From assembly GCA_946619625.1 (NCBI GenBank), contig CAMOMF010000207.1, positions 1 to 5,694 of the forward strand: DNA of 5,694 nucleotides. Direction: 5' to 3'. The notes under the pieces are model-generated. The model did not search any database and was not told the origin of the DNA. It saw nothing but the letters and a program-made list of their open reading frames with translations. Position numbers and translations under genes: made by a program. Position 1 is the first letter of the stretch. Each line of letters starts with the position of its first letter. The stretch is from an uncultured Bacteroidales bacterium (lineage in GTDB: Bacteria; Bacteroidota; Bacteroidia; Bacteroidales; Paludibacteraceae). This document shows, in pieces, positions 1 to 5,655 of the stretch.

Positions 1-55
1 GACCATAAGATGACCATAAGATGACCATAAGATAACCATAAGATGACCATAAGAT
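1..55. repeat. Tandem 11-bp repeat, five copies, open at window edge
   Basis: Five head-to-tail copies of GACCATAAGAT begin at 1, 12, 23, 34 and 45. Four are identical and the fourth has A instead of G at its first base. The array ends at 55, where GGGCG follows. It starts exactly at the window edge, so the true copy number is unknown. All three plus-strand frames hit stops within the repeat (TGA or TAA), so it does not code on that strand. The minus strand stays open because the 33-nt translation cycle has no stop. Near-identical copies suggest a recent expansion or a VNTR-type locus. No function is evident. Confidence 0.93.
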
Positions 56-125
56 GGGCGTAACATCACTGAGGGATGAGCAAAACGTAAATTTCGTGTG
101 GCTTAGCCTCCTTCCCAAGGGATAA

Positions 126-161
126 AAACAAAGGGAACTCCGCGGAGTCCCCTTTTATTTT
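126..161. terminator. Bidirectional intrinsic terminator after the AbiEi-like gene
   Basis: A perfect 12-bp palindrome, ACTCCGCGGAGT (137-148), is extended past one A/C mismatch by GGG/CCC and AAA/TTT pairs, giving a hairpin over 130-155. On the plus strand it is followed by TTTTATTTT. On the minus strand it is followed by a TTTGTTTTTA tract. It can therefore terminate the minus-strand gene whose stop is at 195, about 35 nt away, and also anything entering from the left on the plus strand. Confidence 0.8.
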
Positions 162-194
162 GCCGATTAGTGCTGAATGCCTAACCTTTTATGC

Positions 195-818
195 CTATCC
201 TTTGATATATTGTTTGAGCAACGTACGTACGCGGGTGGAAAGAGCAGGACTCTTCCAGTTGGCAAGGTACTCATATAGGCGGTTCTCGTTCAACTGTGTG
301 GTCATGAACTCGGCGTTCAACTGCAACTCGCGTTTTCCGTCCTCCGTGGCGAAGTCGGGGTGCAAATAGAGCGTATCAAGTAGTGCTTTCTCCGGTGTCG
401 CCAGCATGAATGTGCGACCATTGGGCAACGCATACGGCTGATAGCCGAAATACAGGTGCGGTGCAATGCTGCGGTAAGAATAAACGCCCAGCGCGTTCTC
501 ATATACCGCAGGTTTCTGTGTAGTGACACTCGTGTACTGGATGTCGTCTTGTTTAGGAATCATTCCATAGTGCGCCAAAGCATACTGCAAACTCAGGTAG
601 GACGGAGAAACCATCTGACCTGCCACAATCAAAGCAAAGTCCGGCTCTTGCGTGCTCTCACGGAAAGCATACTGACCGCGGCGCAACTTCATCAAATAGC
701 CTTTCTTCACCCAACGCGTAATACTGTTCCGGTCGTAATCCGGAACAAACTCACTGATTTGTTCTATGCTAAAACACCCTAACGGCAATAGCTTTGTGCG
801 AAAAAATAAATAGTTCAT
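195..818 (-). CDS. AbiEi-family antitoxin / winged-helix transcriptional regulator, apparently solitary
   Basis: The 207-residue product resembles type IV toxin-antitoxin AbiEi antitoxins (COG5340-like). Residues about 16-52 look like the N-terminal winged helix-turn-helix, with the family pattern RWVKKGYL followed by KLRRGQYAF. The C-terminal domain carries SPSYLSLQYALAHYG (71-85) and ATPEKALLD (140-148), the most recognisable motifs of the family. In characterised pairs this protein represses its own promoter and counteracts AbiEii, a nucleotidyltransferase toxin encoded directly downstream. Here a terminator follows the stop within about 40 nt and no toxin reading frame is visible, so a stand-alone regulator is more likely than half of an active pair. 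There is no signal peptide; it is cytoplasmic. The ATG at 818 lies about 20 nt from a predicted start site, so the leader is very short. Family assignment is from motif recognition; the target is unknown. Confidence 0.82.
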   Translation of the reverse strand: MNYLFFRTKLLPLGCFSIEQISEFVPDYDRNSITRWVKKGYLMKLRRGQYAFRESTQEPDFALIVAGQMVSPSYLSLQYALAHYGMIPKQDDIQYTSVTTQKPAVYENALGVYSYRSIAPHLYFGYQPYALPNGRTFMLATPEKALLDTLYLHPDFATEDGKRELQLNAEFMTTQLNENRLYEYLANWKSPALSTRVRTLLKQYIKG

Positions 819-841
819 ATACTTTCATTCCAAAAACAATG

Positions 842-873
842 CAAAATTAGTGAATTTCTCGAACATATGCAAA
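842..873 (-). promoter_or_regulatory. Bacteroidetes-type promoter for the AbiEi-like gene
   Basis: Read on the minus strand, TTTG (873-870) is followed by exactly 20 bp and then TAATTTTG (849-842). This matches the Bacteroidetes primary-sigma consensus TTTG...TAnnTTTG. Transcription should start a few bases further on, near 835-838, about 20 nt before the ATG at 818. Confidence 0.8.
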
Positions 874-893
874 TTTTTTTTGCTTTTTCCTCA

Positions 894-932
894 AAAAAAA
901 TGCACTTATGGCAAAAAAATGCACTTTTTTGC
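894..932. promoter_or_regulatory. Candidate operator between divergent promoters
   Basis: AAAAAAATGCACTT occurs twice, at 894-907 and 913-926, with a 19-bp period. The second copy overlaps a perfect 8-bp inverted repeat, GCAAAAAA (911-918) and TTTTTTGC (925-932), with a 6-bp centre. A looser GCAAA/TTTGC inverted pair lies at 869-883, inside the minus promoter's -33 region. The site sits between the AbiEi promoter and the rpsO promoter. AbiEi proteins of the family bind repeats in their own promoter, so autorepression is plausible. A/T tracts make chance matches likelier, so this stays an inference. Confidence 0.4.
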
Positions 933-950
933 TCTTTTTTTATTTATTTA

Positions 951-982
951 TTTGTGTATGTCAAAAAAAAGTTGTAACTTTG
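951..982 (+). promoter_or_regulatory. Bacteroidetes-type promoter for rpsO
   Basis: TTTG (951-954), a 20-bp spacer and TAACTTTG (975-982) match the Bacteroidetes consensus exactly. The predicted start is near 987-990, which gives rpsO a leader of roughly 100 nt. Confidence 0.85.
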
Positions 983-1003
983 CACCCGCATTCGTGTGGC
1001 ATC

Positions 1004-1057
1004 TGCCCTCTGGTGCATAAATGTGTCATTGTTGAGATGGTATATCCTGCAAGGGCA
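1004..1057 (+). promoter_or_regulatory. Structured rpsO leader hairpin, candidate S15 autoregulatory element
   Basis: Three helices stack into one long hairpin in the untranslated leader. TGCCCT (1004-1009) pairs with AGGGCA (1052-1057). TGCA (1014-1017) pairs with TGCA (1048-1051). ATGTGTCAT (1021-1029) pairs with ATGGTATAT (1037-1045), including three G-U wobbles, around a 7-nt loop. A 4-nt CTGG bulge and a small TAA/CC internal loop separate the helices. S15 is known in several bacterial groups to bind its own leader, with different structures in each. The pairing is visible in the sequence; the regulatory role is inferred. Confidence 0.45.
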
Positions 1058-1087
1058 TAATCGTTTAACTTATTTTTTATACATTAC

Positions 1088-1357
1088 ATGTATTTAGATT
1101 CTTCTAAAAAGGCTGAGATCTTTGCTCAGTATGGCAAAGATGCCAAAAACACCGGTTCCGTTGAGAGCCAAGTTGCACTTTTCACTTTCCGTATCAAGCA
1201 CCTTACGGAGCACATGAAGCTGAACCACAAAGACGTTGGTACGCAGCGTGCGCTTACCGTGCTGGTCGGCAAACGCCGTGCCATGCTTGAATACCTCAAG
1301 GAGCGTGACATCGAGCGCTATCGTGCTCTTATCAAAGAATTGGGTATTCGTAAGTAA
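1088..1357 (+). CDS. rpsO: 30S ribosomal protein S15
   Basis: The 89-residue product has the exact length and helical pattern of bacterial S15 (uS15). Diagnostic stretches are NTGSVESQVALFTFRIKHLTEHMK (residues 21-44), HKDVGTQRALTVLVGKRR (47-64) and the C-terminal RYRALIKELGIRK. S15 is a primary binder of the 16S rRNA central domain, contacting helices 20-22, and starts assembly of the small-subunit platform. The ATG at 1088 starts the usual MYLDS of Bacteroidetes S15; the upstream TTTTTTATACATTAC has no Shine-Dalgarno, as is normal in this phylum. The gene is monocistronic: it has its own promoter, tandem TAA stops at 1355-1360 and a strong terminator 12 nt further on. There is no pnp gene downstream, unlike in enterobacteria. 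Confidence 0.98.
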   Translation: MYLDSSKKAEIFAQYGKDAKNTGSVESQVALFTFRIKHLTEHMKLNHKDVGTQRALTVLVGKRRAMLEYLKERDIERYRALIKELGIRK

Positions 1358-1371
1358 TAACCAACGGTGTA

Positions 1372-1411
1372 AACAAAGCACTGCCACTCGCAAGGGTGGC
1401 AGTGTTTTGTT
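1372..1411. terminator. Strong bidirectional terminator with a GCAA tetraloop
   Basis: Bases 1372-1389 pair with 1394-1411 in an uninterrupted 18-bp stem (including two G-U wobbles) closed by a GCAA tetraloop (1390-1393). The core is CACTGCCAC / GTGGCAGTG. The plus-strand arm ends in GTTTTGTTGT and the minus-strand arm in CTTTGTTT, so it can end both rpsO and the convergent operon. The stop codon of the nuclease gene at 1416 is only 4 nt from the stem. Confidence 0.9.
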
Positions 1412-1415
1412 GTAT

Positions 1416-2576
1416 TTACCGCTTGATCTTAATGGCGCGCGTCTCGTTGCCGATGGACAGCACCACCAGATAGAACCCGCTGCGTACGGGCAGGGTCAGT
1501 TCGGGTGACGTGGTTTTCTCTTGCGTTAAGAGCATTCCCTGTGCATCGAACAGGAGAACGTGTACTCCTTGGGGCAGGCAGGTCAAGAAAATACCTTCCG
1601 GCACGGACATGGCGCTCACCGGAGCAAGGCGGGACACCTCGTCAGCAGTAGTGGCGATAACCTCCTCCAATGCTGTGCCTCCATCGTTATCCACGCAACC
1701 GCATGCCTGCAAGTCTGACAAACTGACGGCTTGACCTGCTTTGTTGCCCCATAGGTATTCTGCCAAAATGGGGCAGTCAATGAACGGATTGCGGTTGCCC
1801 TGCGTGGCTTGAATACCGGTGTTGCGCTTTACCTCTTTGGCAGAGACGGTGTCCATGCGGTGCCATTTCATCAGCAGGGCAACACTATAATTGGTCAGAC
1901 CGAAATGGTTGCTGGCATTGATGTTCTTATTGGTATTACTGAACATCGTGCTTCCATTGGATTTGGTTAGGTCAATAGAGGTACCATATCTGACAATCAT
2001 GGCAAAATAGCCGCGTGCAAAGTCGCCTTTGTATTGGTTGTCCGGCTCGAAAACTGACCCTACGTTGGTGTAACCCGAAAAGGTGGAAGAGCCCAACTTA
2101 CCCAATGCATGCCCGCCAAGACTCCCTCCGTTGGCACACTCTCCAAACGGTGCATTGCCTCGTTGGTTGTTGACCTTTCCGTCTGTGGGAACCAAGTGGA
2201 ACAAGTCAGTGTAGGCGGAGTTCTTGGAACCTCCCCACCATGATTTAGGTAGCGAGTGTTCGCGGTTGAAACAGTCGCACACATTGGAGTAACTGCCGCA
2301 TTTATCTGACAGGGTAAAACGGCAGGTGGAGTACATGTCCAGTAAGTATCCCGAATTGTCTGCATCGGTTTGCAGAAAAGCGTTGTACAAACCGTCGTAA
2401 GAGAGGGATGAATGCCCGTAGGCGGCAATACTCTCCAATGCGGAGAAAAGCGAAGCGCCACTTTTGCCCTCCAGCGCGGCGTAACGTGTCTTGTACGCGT
2501 CCGGCACTTGGGCGGAGACGTTTGCACACGCAAGTATTAAAAGGATAAATAATGTTTTTCTAATTCTGTTGCCCAT
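1416..2576 (-). CDS. Secreted endonuclease I (EndA/Vvn family, beta-beta-alpha metal nuclease)
   Basis: The 386-residue product degrades DNA, and possibly RNA, outside the cytoplasm. A signal peptide spans about residues 1-22, with cleavage expected after VSA. The core matches the EndA/Vvn family (PF04231): NREHSLPKSWWGG (104-116) holds the expected general base H107 and metal ligand E106, followed by DLFHLVPTDGKVNNQRGN (124-141) with N136 as the probable second metal ligand, and QGNRNPFID (259-267). Cysteines 85, 93, 100 and 102 could form disulfides. Residues about 317-386 add a beta-rich tail ending SGFYLVVLSIGNETRAIKIKR, resembling a type IX secretion sorting domain, so it may be released or attached through that pathway if the host has it. 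The start overlaps the upstream gene by 40 nt in another frame; no later methionine before residue 81 would keep the signal peptide, which supports this start. It is the last gene of the operon. Confidence 0.9.
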   Translation of the reverse strand: MGNRIRKTLFILLILACANVSAQVPDAYKTRYAALEGKSGASLFSALESIAAYGHSSLSYDGLYNAFLQTDADNSGYLLDMYSTCRFTLSDKCGSYSNVCDCFNREHSLPKSWWGGSKNSAYTDLFHLVPTDGKVNNQRGNAPFGECANGGSLGGHALGKLGSSTFSGYTNVGSVFEPDNQYKGDFARGYFAMIVRYGTSIDLTKSNGSTMFSNTNKNINASNHFGLTNYSVALLMKWHRMDTVSAKEVKRNTGIQATQGNRNPFIDCPILAEYLWGNKAGQAVSLSDLQACGCVDNDGGTALEEVIATTADEVSRLAPVSAMSVPEGIFLTCLPQGVHVLLFDAQGMLLTQEKTTSPELTLPVRSGFYLVVLSIGNETRAIKIKR

Positions 2577-3787
2577 AGTTCTACAAATGTAAAGAATTGT
2601 CCGTCCGTCCGTGCGGGAGGGTTGTCCTCCTTCAGCGAGACGACGGTAAAATAGTATTTAATATAAGGAGTTGCTTTCAGCAGCACCAAGTTGTTGTTGG
2701 CGTCACGCACCAGTTCGCGGGTGTATTGTTCCGGCACATACACTGCCAACCCCACTGTCTCCTTGGCATATTTGACTGTATCATTGACGGGGTAGGCGGT
2801 GCCAAACGACGCAACGAGGTTCTTGTGGTTGGTGTAGAAATTAGCCTCACCGATACGCTGTACGCCGGTGACCAACTGCAAAGCAGACCAACTGACCGTG
2901 TCGCCCTGCGCGGGAGTAATGAACACTTCCGCCTCTACGTCGCGGTGTCGGGCATAGAGGGTGTAGCGGGTGGTGATGTCCGTACCTTGCCATCCATGAC
3001 TTGTCACTTCGCAGATTGTGCGGACCGGTCCCTGACTGACTATACGTTGGGTGCGGCTTGCTACCGGGTCGAAATGTACCATTTTCTTGCCGTTCCAGGG
3101 CTTGCAGGCACCCACTCCGATGTAGCCGCTTACGCGTAGCACATCGTCACCGTAGTGTGCTGCCAGTTGCTCGTCTGTCGGGTACCATTTGGTTGCGTCC
3201 AACTCCAAACGCGGCGTTTTCTTGGCATATACATCAATGGTCTGTTTCTTGTCGAAATAGATACGGTATGCCATCAGTGCCGACTCGAAAGCGACCCCAT
3301 GGTGGTGCATGGAGTGGTAGGAGTCCTCGCCAGGGAAAAAAGTCTGTTCTGTGACCGGCTTGATGTAGTAGTTCTTCCCCTCTGCACTGTGCGGAGTGAA
3401 GCCCTCGCGGGGTTCTTTGCTCTTGAGGAACATCTCGGCAAACACCTCCCGGGGGTATGTGCGGTGATGTTTGACCGGCTTGATGCAGATACTCAGTTTC
3501 CTGCGTGCGGGAATATCCACCAGGAACGCCAGTTCGTCCGCCATGCCGTCTGCATCCAAGTCGTCCAACTGCGAAGCCACCTCTTTGCCGTTCACATACA
3601 CCGCCAACGAGCAGCGTTCTTGCGGCAGGATCTGCGGGCAATCGCTCAGCCGGATGACTACGGGGACGGCGCTTGCCGCCTCTTGGTAAGGCCGGATGTT
3701 AAAACGCACCTGTGCTGCGGTTGCCGGACCGGTCAGTCCGACAAACCACAGGCATACAAGTAGCAATGATTTATTCAATCGACACAT
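2537..3787 (-). CDS. DUF4861 secreted protein, probable pectin-utilisation accessory protein or enzyme
   Basis: From the ATG at 3787 the product has 416 residues. The reading frame could begin at a GTG at 3820 (427 residues), but the ATG gives a compact signal peptide, MCRLNKSLLLVCLWFVGLTG, with cleavage near ATAA (about residue 25), so I prefer it. The mature part matches DUF4861 (PF16153). Visible landmarks are DxDxDGxxDE (D76, D78, D80, D84, E85), which resembles a calcium-binding loop; a histidine cluster HHHG (161-164); and MAYRIYFDKKQTIDVYAKK (172-190), the most typical stretch of the family. The family is common in Bacteroidetes polysaccharide loci next to GH28 and GH105 genes. Its biochemical activity is not something I can state. 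The gene overlaps the end of the GH28 gene by 17 nt and the nuclease start by 40 nt, so translation is probably coupled. Confidence 0.85.
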   Translation of the reverse strand: MCRLNKSLLLVCLWFVGLTGPATAAQVRFNIRPYQEAASAVPVVIRLSDCPQILPQERCSLAVYVNGKEVASQLDDLDADGMADELAFLVDIPARRKLSICIKPVKHHRTYPREVFAEMFLKSKEPREGFTPHSAEGKNYYIKPVTEQTFFPGEDSYHSMHHHGVAFESALMAYRIYFDKKQTIDVYAKKTPRLELDATKWYPTDEQLAAHYGDDVLRVSGYIGVGACKPWNGKKMVHFDPVASRTQRIVSQGPVRTICEVTSHGWQGTDITTRYTLYARHRDVEAEVFITPAQGDTVSWSALQLVTGVQRIGEANFYTNHKNLVASFGTAYPVNDTVKYAKETVGLAVYVPEQYTRELVRDANNNLVLLKATPYIKYYFTVVSLKEDNPPARTDGQFFTFVELWATELEKHYLSF

Positions 3788-5321
3788 TATCAACGCTCTT
3801 TGACAACATGATAGACTCACCCTCCTCGGCTTCCACCTCTACGTTCTTCAGGGTGAGACCGTTGGTTTGGTTGAAGACTGCACCTTTCTTGCCCGACATC
3901 TTGATGTTGGCAAGGTTGACGTTCTGAATCTTCATTTCTGGCAGACCGTTGAAGTAGATGGACTGCTTAGAGCCTTTGCATATAATGTTCTGGATAGTGA
4001 TGTCGCGGAAAGCGGGCGTGGTCTCGTCTGCTTCGGGGATAGAGGTACCCATGCGGGCGGCAATCTCCTCCTCGGTCTCTTCGCCTGAACCCTTGCCACC
4101 GTAGAAAAGGTCGAACAGAAGTGCCTCATTGACGATGTCGGACATGTTGATGCGGTTGATGAAGATGTTCTCCACCACACCGCCGCGGCCGCGGGTCGAT
4201 TTGAAACGCAGACCTACGTCTGTTCCTATGAAAAGGCAGTCCTCTACGTTGATGTTCTTGATACCGCCGGACATCTCCGAGCCAACCACGAAACCGCCGT
4301 GACCATGGTAAACGACGCAGTTCTTGACGAAGATATTCTCCGAAGGAATACCTCTGCGGCGGCCGTCTTCGTTCTTGCCTGATTTCATGCAGATGGCATC
4401 ATCGCCCACGTCGAAACGGCAGTTTTCAATCAGTACGTTCTTGCAGGATTCCACATCCGCGCCGTCGCCGTTCTGCGAGTACCAGGGGTTGCGCACGTCC
4501 AGGTCGCGCAGCACTACGTTCTCGCACACGAAGGGGTGCAGGTTCCATGCAGGACTGTTCTCGAAGCAAACGCCTTCCAGCAGCACGTTCTTGCAGCCGA
4601 TGAAGTTCAGCATCACCGGACGCAGGAAAGTGCGGATCGTCTCCCAGTCCTCCTGAGTGGCACCTGCGGGCAGGACAGGCACGTTCTGGTCCTCGCACAA
4701 TGCTGTTGCCAGCATGGCTGCCGAGTCAGGATACCACACGCCTTTCTCTTCATCCACTACACCTTTCTTGATTTTCTGTTTCCATTGCGCACCTGTCACT
4801 TTGCTTTTTTTCAGCGGACGCCAACTGTCGCCCTTGCCGTTGAACGTGCCGCCACCGCAGATGGCGATGTTCTCTGCATTGCGGGCACTGATAGGCGACT
4901 GGCAACGCTTGGTGTCCAATCCCTCGAACGAAGCGTCTATGACAGGGTAGAGTGCGTAGTCGTCGGAGAACTGGATGAAAGCGTTCGGCTCGGTGTAGAG
5001 TCGTACGTTGGATTTCAGCACAATGGGACCGGTCACATACACGCCGGCAGGGATGAGTACCGTTCCGCCGCCGGTTTCCGAGCACAGGTCAATGGCATGC
5101 TGAATGCCCTCGCCTGACAGTTTGGCTCCCGTCGGGTCGGCACCGTAGTCCAGCACATTGTAAACCATGCCCGGGAACTTGGGCACCGTCACTTCCATCT
5201 GGAAGGGGGCGTTTTTGATGATGGTGTTAACTTGTTTCTGGGTCGTCTGTTGGTACGACGTGCCCGTTCCGCAGCCTGCCAGTACAAGGGCAGACAACAA
5301 GGGGATGAATCCTTTTTTCAT
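3771..5321 (-). CDS. Glycoside hydrolase family 28 lipoprotein (polygalacturonase / rhamnogalacturonan hydrolase type)
   Basis: The 516-residue product is a right-handed beta-helix enzyme that should hydrolyse alpha-1,4-galacturonosyl or related pectin linkages. MKKGFIPLLSALVLAGC is a lipoprotein signal with lipobox LAGC (14-17). The following GTGTS lacks the acidic export signal typical of Bacteroidetes surface lipoproteins, so a periplasm-facing position is more likely. VLDYGADPTG (56-65) is the usual N-terminal element of bacterial GH28/pectate-lyase-fold proteins. All catalytic motifs are present: NGD (284-286), GDD (306-308, both aspartates), GHG (340-342) and RFK (372-374, the R-x-K site). 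A segment at about 161-235, rich in Lys/Trp, and an acidic insert at about 411-436 interrupt the repeats. ATG at 5321 is fixed by the signal peptide. It is the first visible gene of the operon; I found no clear promoter directly upstream. Exo versus endo action cannot be read from the sequence. Confidence 0.93.
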   Translation of the reverse strand: MKKGFIPLLSALVLAGCGTGTSYQQTTQKQVNTIIKNAPFQMEVTVPKFPGMVYNVLDYGADPTGAKLSGEGIQHAIDLCSETGGGTVLIPAGVYVTGPIVLKSNVRLYTEPNAFIQFSDDYALYPVIDASFEGLDTKRCQSPISARNAENIAICGGGTFNGKGDSWRPLKKSKVTGAQWKQKIKKGVVDEEKGVWYPDSAAMLATALCEDQNVPVLPAGATQEDWETIRTFLRPVMLNFIGCKNVLLEGVCFENSPAWNLHPFVCENVVLRDLDVRNPWYSQNGDGADVESCKNVLIENCRFDVGDDAICMKSGKNEDGRRRGIPSENIFVKNCVVYHGHGGFVVGSEMSGGIKNINVEDCLFIGTDVGLRFKSTRGRGGVVENIFINRINMSDIVNEALLFDLFYGGKGSGEETEEEIAARMGTSIPEADETTPAFRDITIQNIICKGSKQSIYFNGLPEMKIQNVNLANIKMSGKKGAVFNQTNGLTLKNVEVEAEEGESIMLSKSVDNVSIE

Positions 5322-5500
5322 GTTTCTTGTGGTATTTTAATATTTCAATATTTCGTAATTATAATTTCCGCATCCGAGGGTATCGAACGTATTGCCTTAT
5401 CTCACTTTAGTCCTTTCGTCCACCGAACGTATTGCTTCATCACAACTTTAGTCCTTTCGTCCACCGAACGTATTGCCTCATCACAACTTTAGTCCTTTCG

Positions 5501-5556
5501 TCCGCATGGCTTCCCAAAAAACAAACCAATGAACTGTTTGTTTTTTGGAGAGCGGA
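5501..5556. repeat. Inverted-repeat module, first copy
   Basis: CCAAAAAACAAAC (5514-5526) and GTTTGTTTTTTGG (5536-5548) are perfect 13-bp inverted arms around a 9-nt loop. An outer TCCGC/GCGGA pair (5501-5505 and 5552-5556) encloses them. The hairpin could form on either strand. T-rich arms might give weak termination, but no clean T tract follows the stem. Confidence 0.85.
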
Positions 5557-5598
5557 GGGTGCCGAACGTATAGTCTCATCGCAACTTTAGTCCTTTCG

Positions 5599-5655
5599 TC
5601 CGCATGGCTTTCCAAAAAACAAACCAAGGAACTGTTTGTTTTTTGGAGAGAGGAG
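5599..5655. repeat. Inverted-repeat module, second copy
   Basis: The same 13-bp arms recur at 5612-5624 and 5634-5646 with a 9-nt loop that differs from the first copy by one base. The outer TCCGC now faces GAGGA, one mismatch to the pairing seen in the first copy, so the inner stem is better preserved than the outer one. Confidence 0.85.

Noticed and set aside
1021..1060. Two tiny frames in the rpsO leader (MCHC and MVYPARA), considered as leader peptides.
   Set aside because: They are very short, lack ribosome-binding context and a codon bias that would suit attenuation; they overlap the proposed hairpin and are expected by chance.
2523..2530. Cys17 of the nuclease signal peptide as a lipoprotein attachment site.
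   Set aside because: The context ILAC has Leu at -2, which is unusual for a lipobox, and a good type I cleavage site (VSA) follows five residues later.
2060..2533. Minus-strand alternative frame of 157 codons within the nuclease gene.
   Set aside because: It overlaps the catalytic NREH region in another frame and is rich in Thr, Arg and Pro without any family motif.
2597..3763. Long plus-strand reading frames of 180 and 202 codons opposite the DUF4861 gene.
   Set aside because: They mirror the codon structure of a well-supported gene, show no recognisable motifs, and have no promoter or partner; they are antisense shadows.
3785..3820. GTG at 3820 as start of the DUF4861 gene, preceded by GGAGGG.
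   Set aside because: It adds 11 residues before a complete signal peptide that starts at the ATG at 3787, and Shine-Dalgarno strength is a poor guide in this phylum; the purine run is also coding sequence for Glu-rich GH28 residues. Not fully excluded.
4536..5117. Plus-strand frame of 193 codons opposite the GH28 gene.
   Set aside because: The opposite strand carries complete GH28 motifs over the same bases, and the frame's composition shows no domain or export signal.
5356..5380. A TATAAT-like sequence upstream of GH28 on the minus strand as its promoter.
   Set aside because: Bacteroidetes do not use the E. coli type -10 box as such, and there is no TTTG/TAnnTTTG pair at suitable spacing; AT-rich DNA gives such matches by chance.
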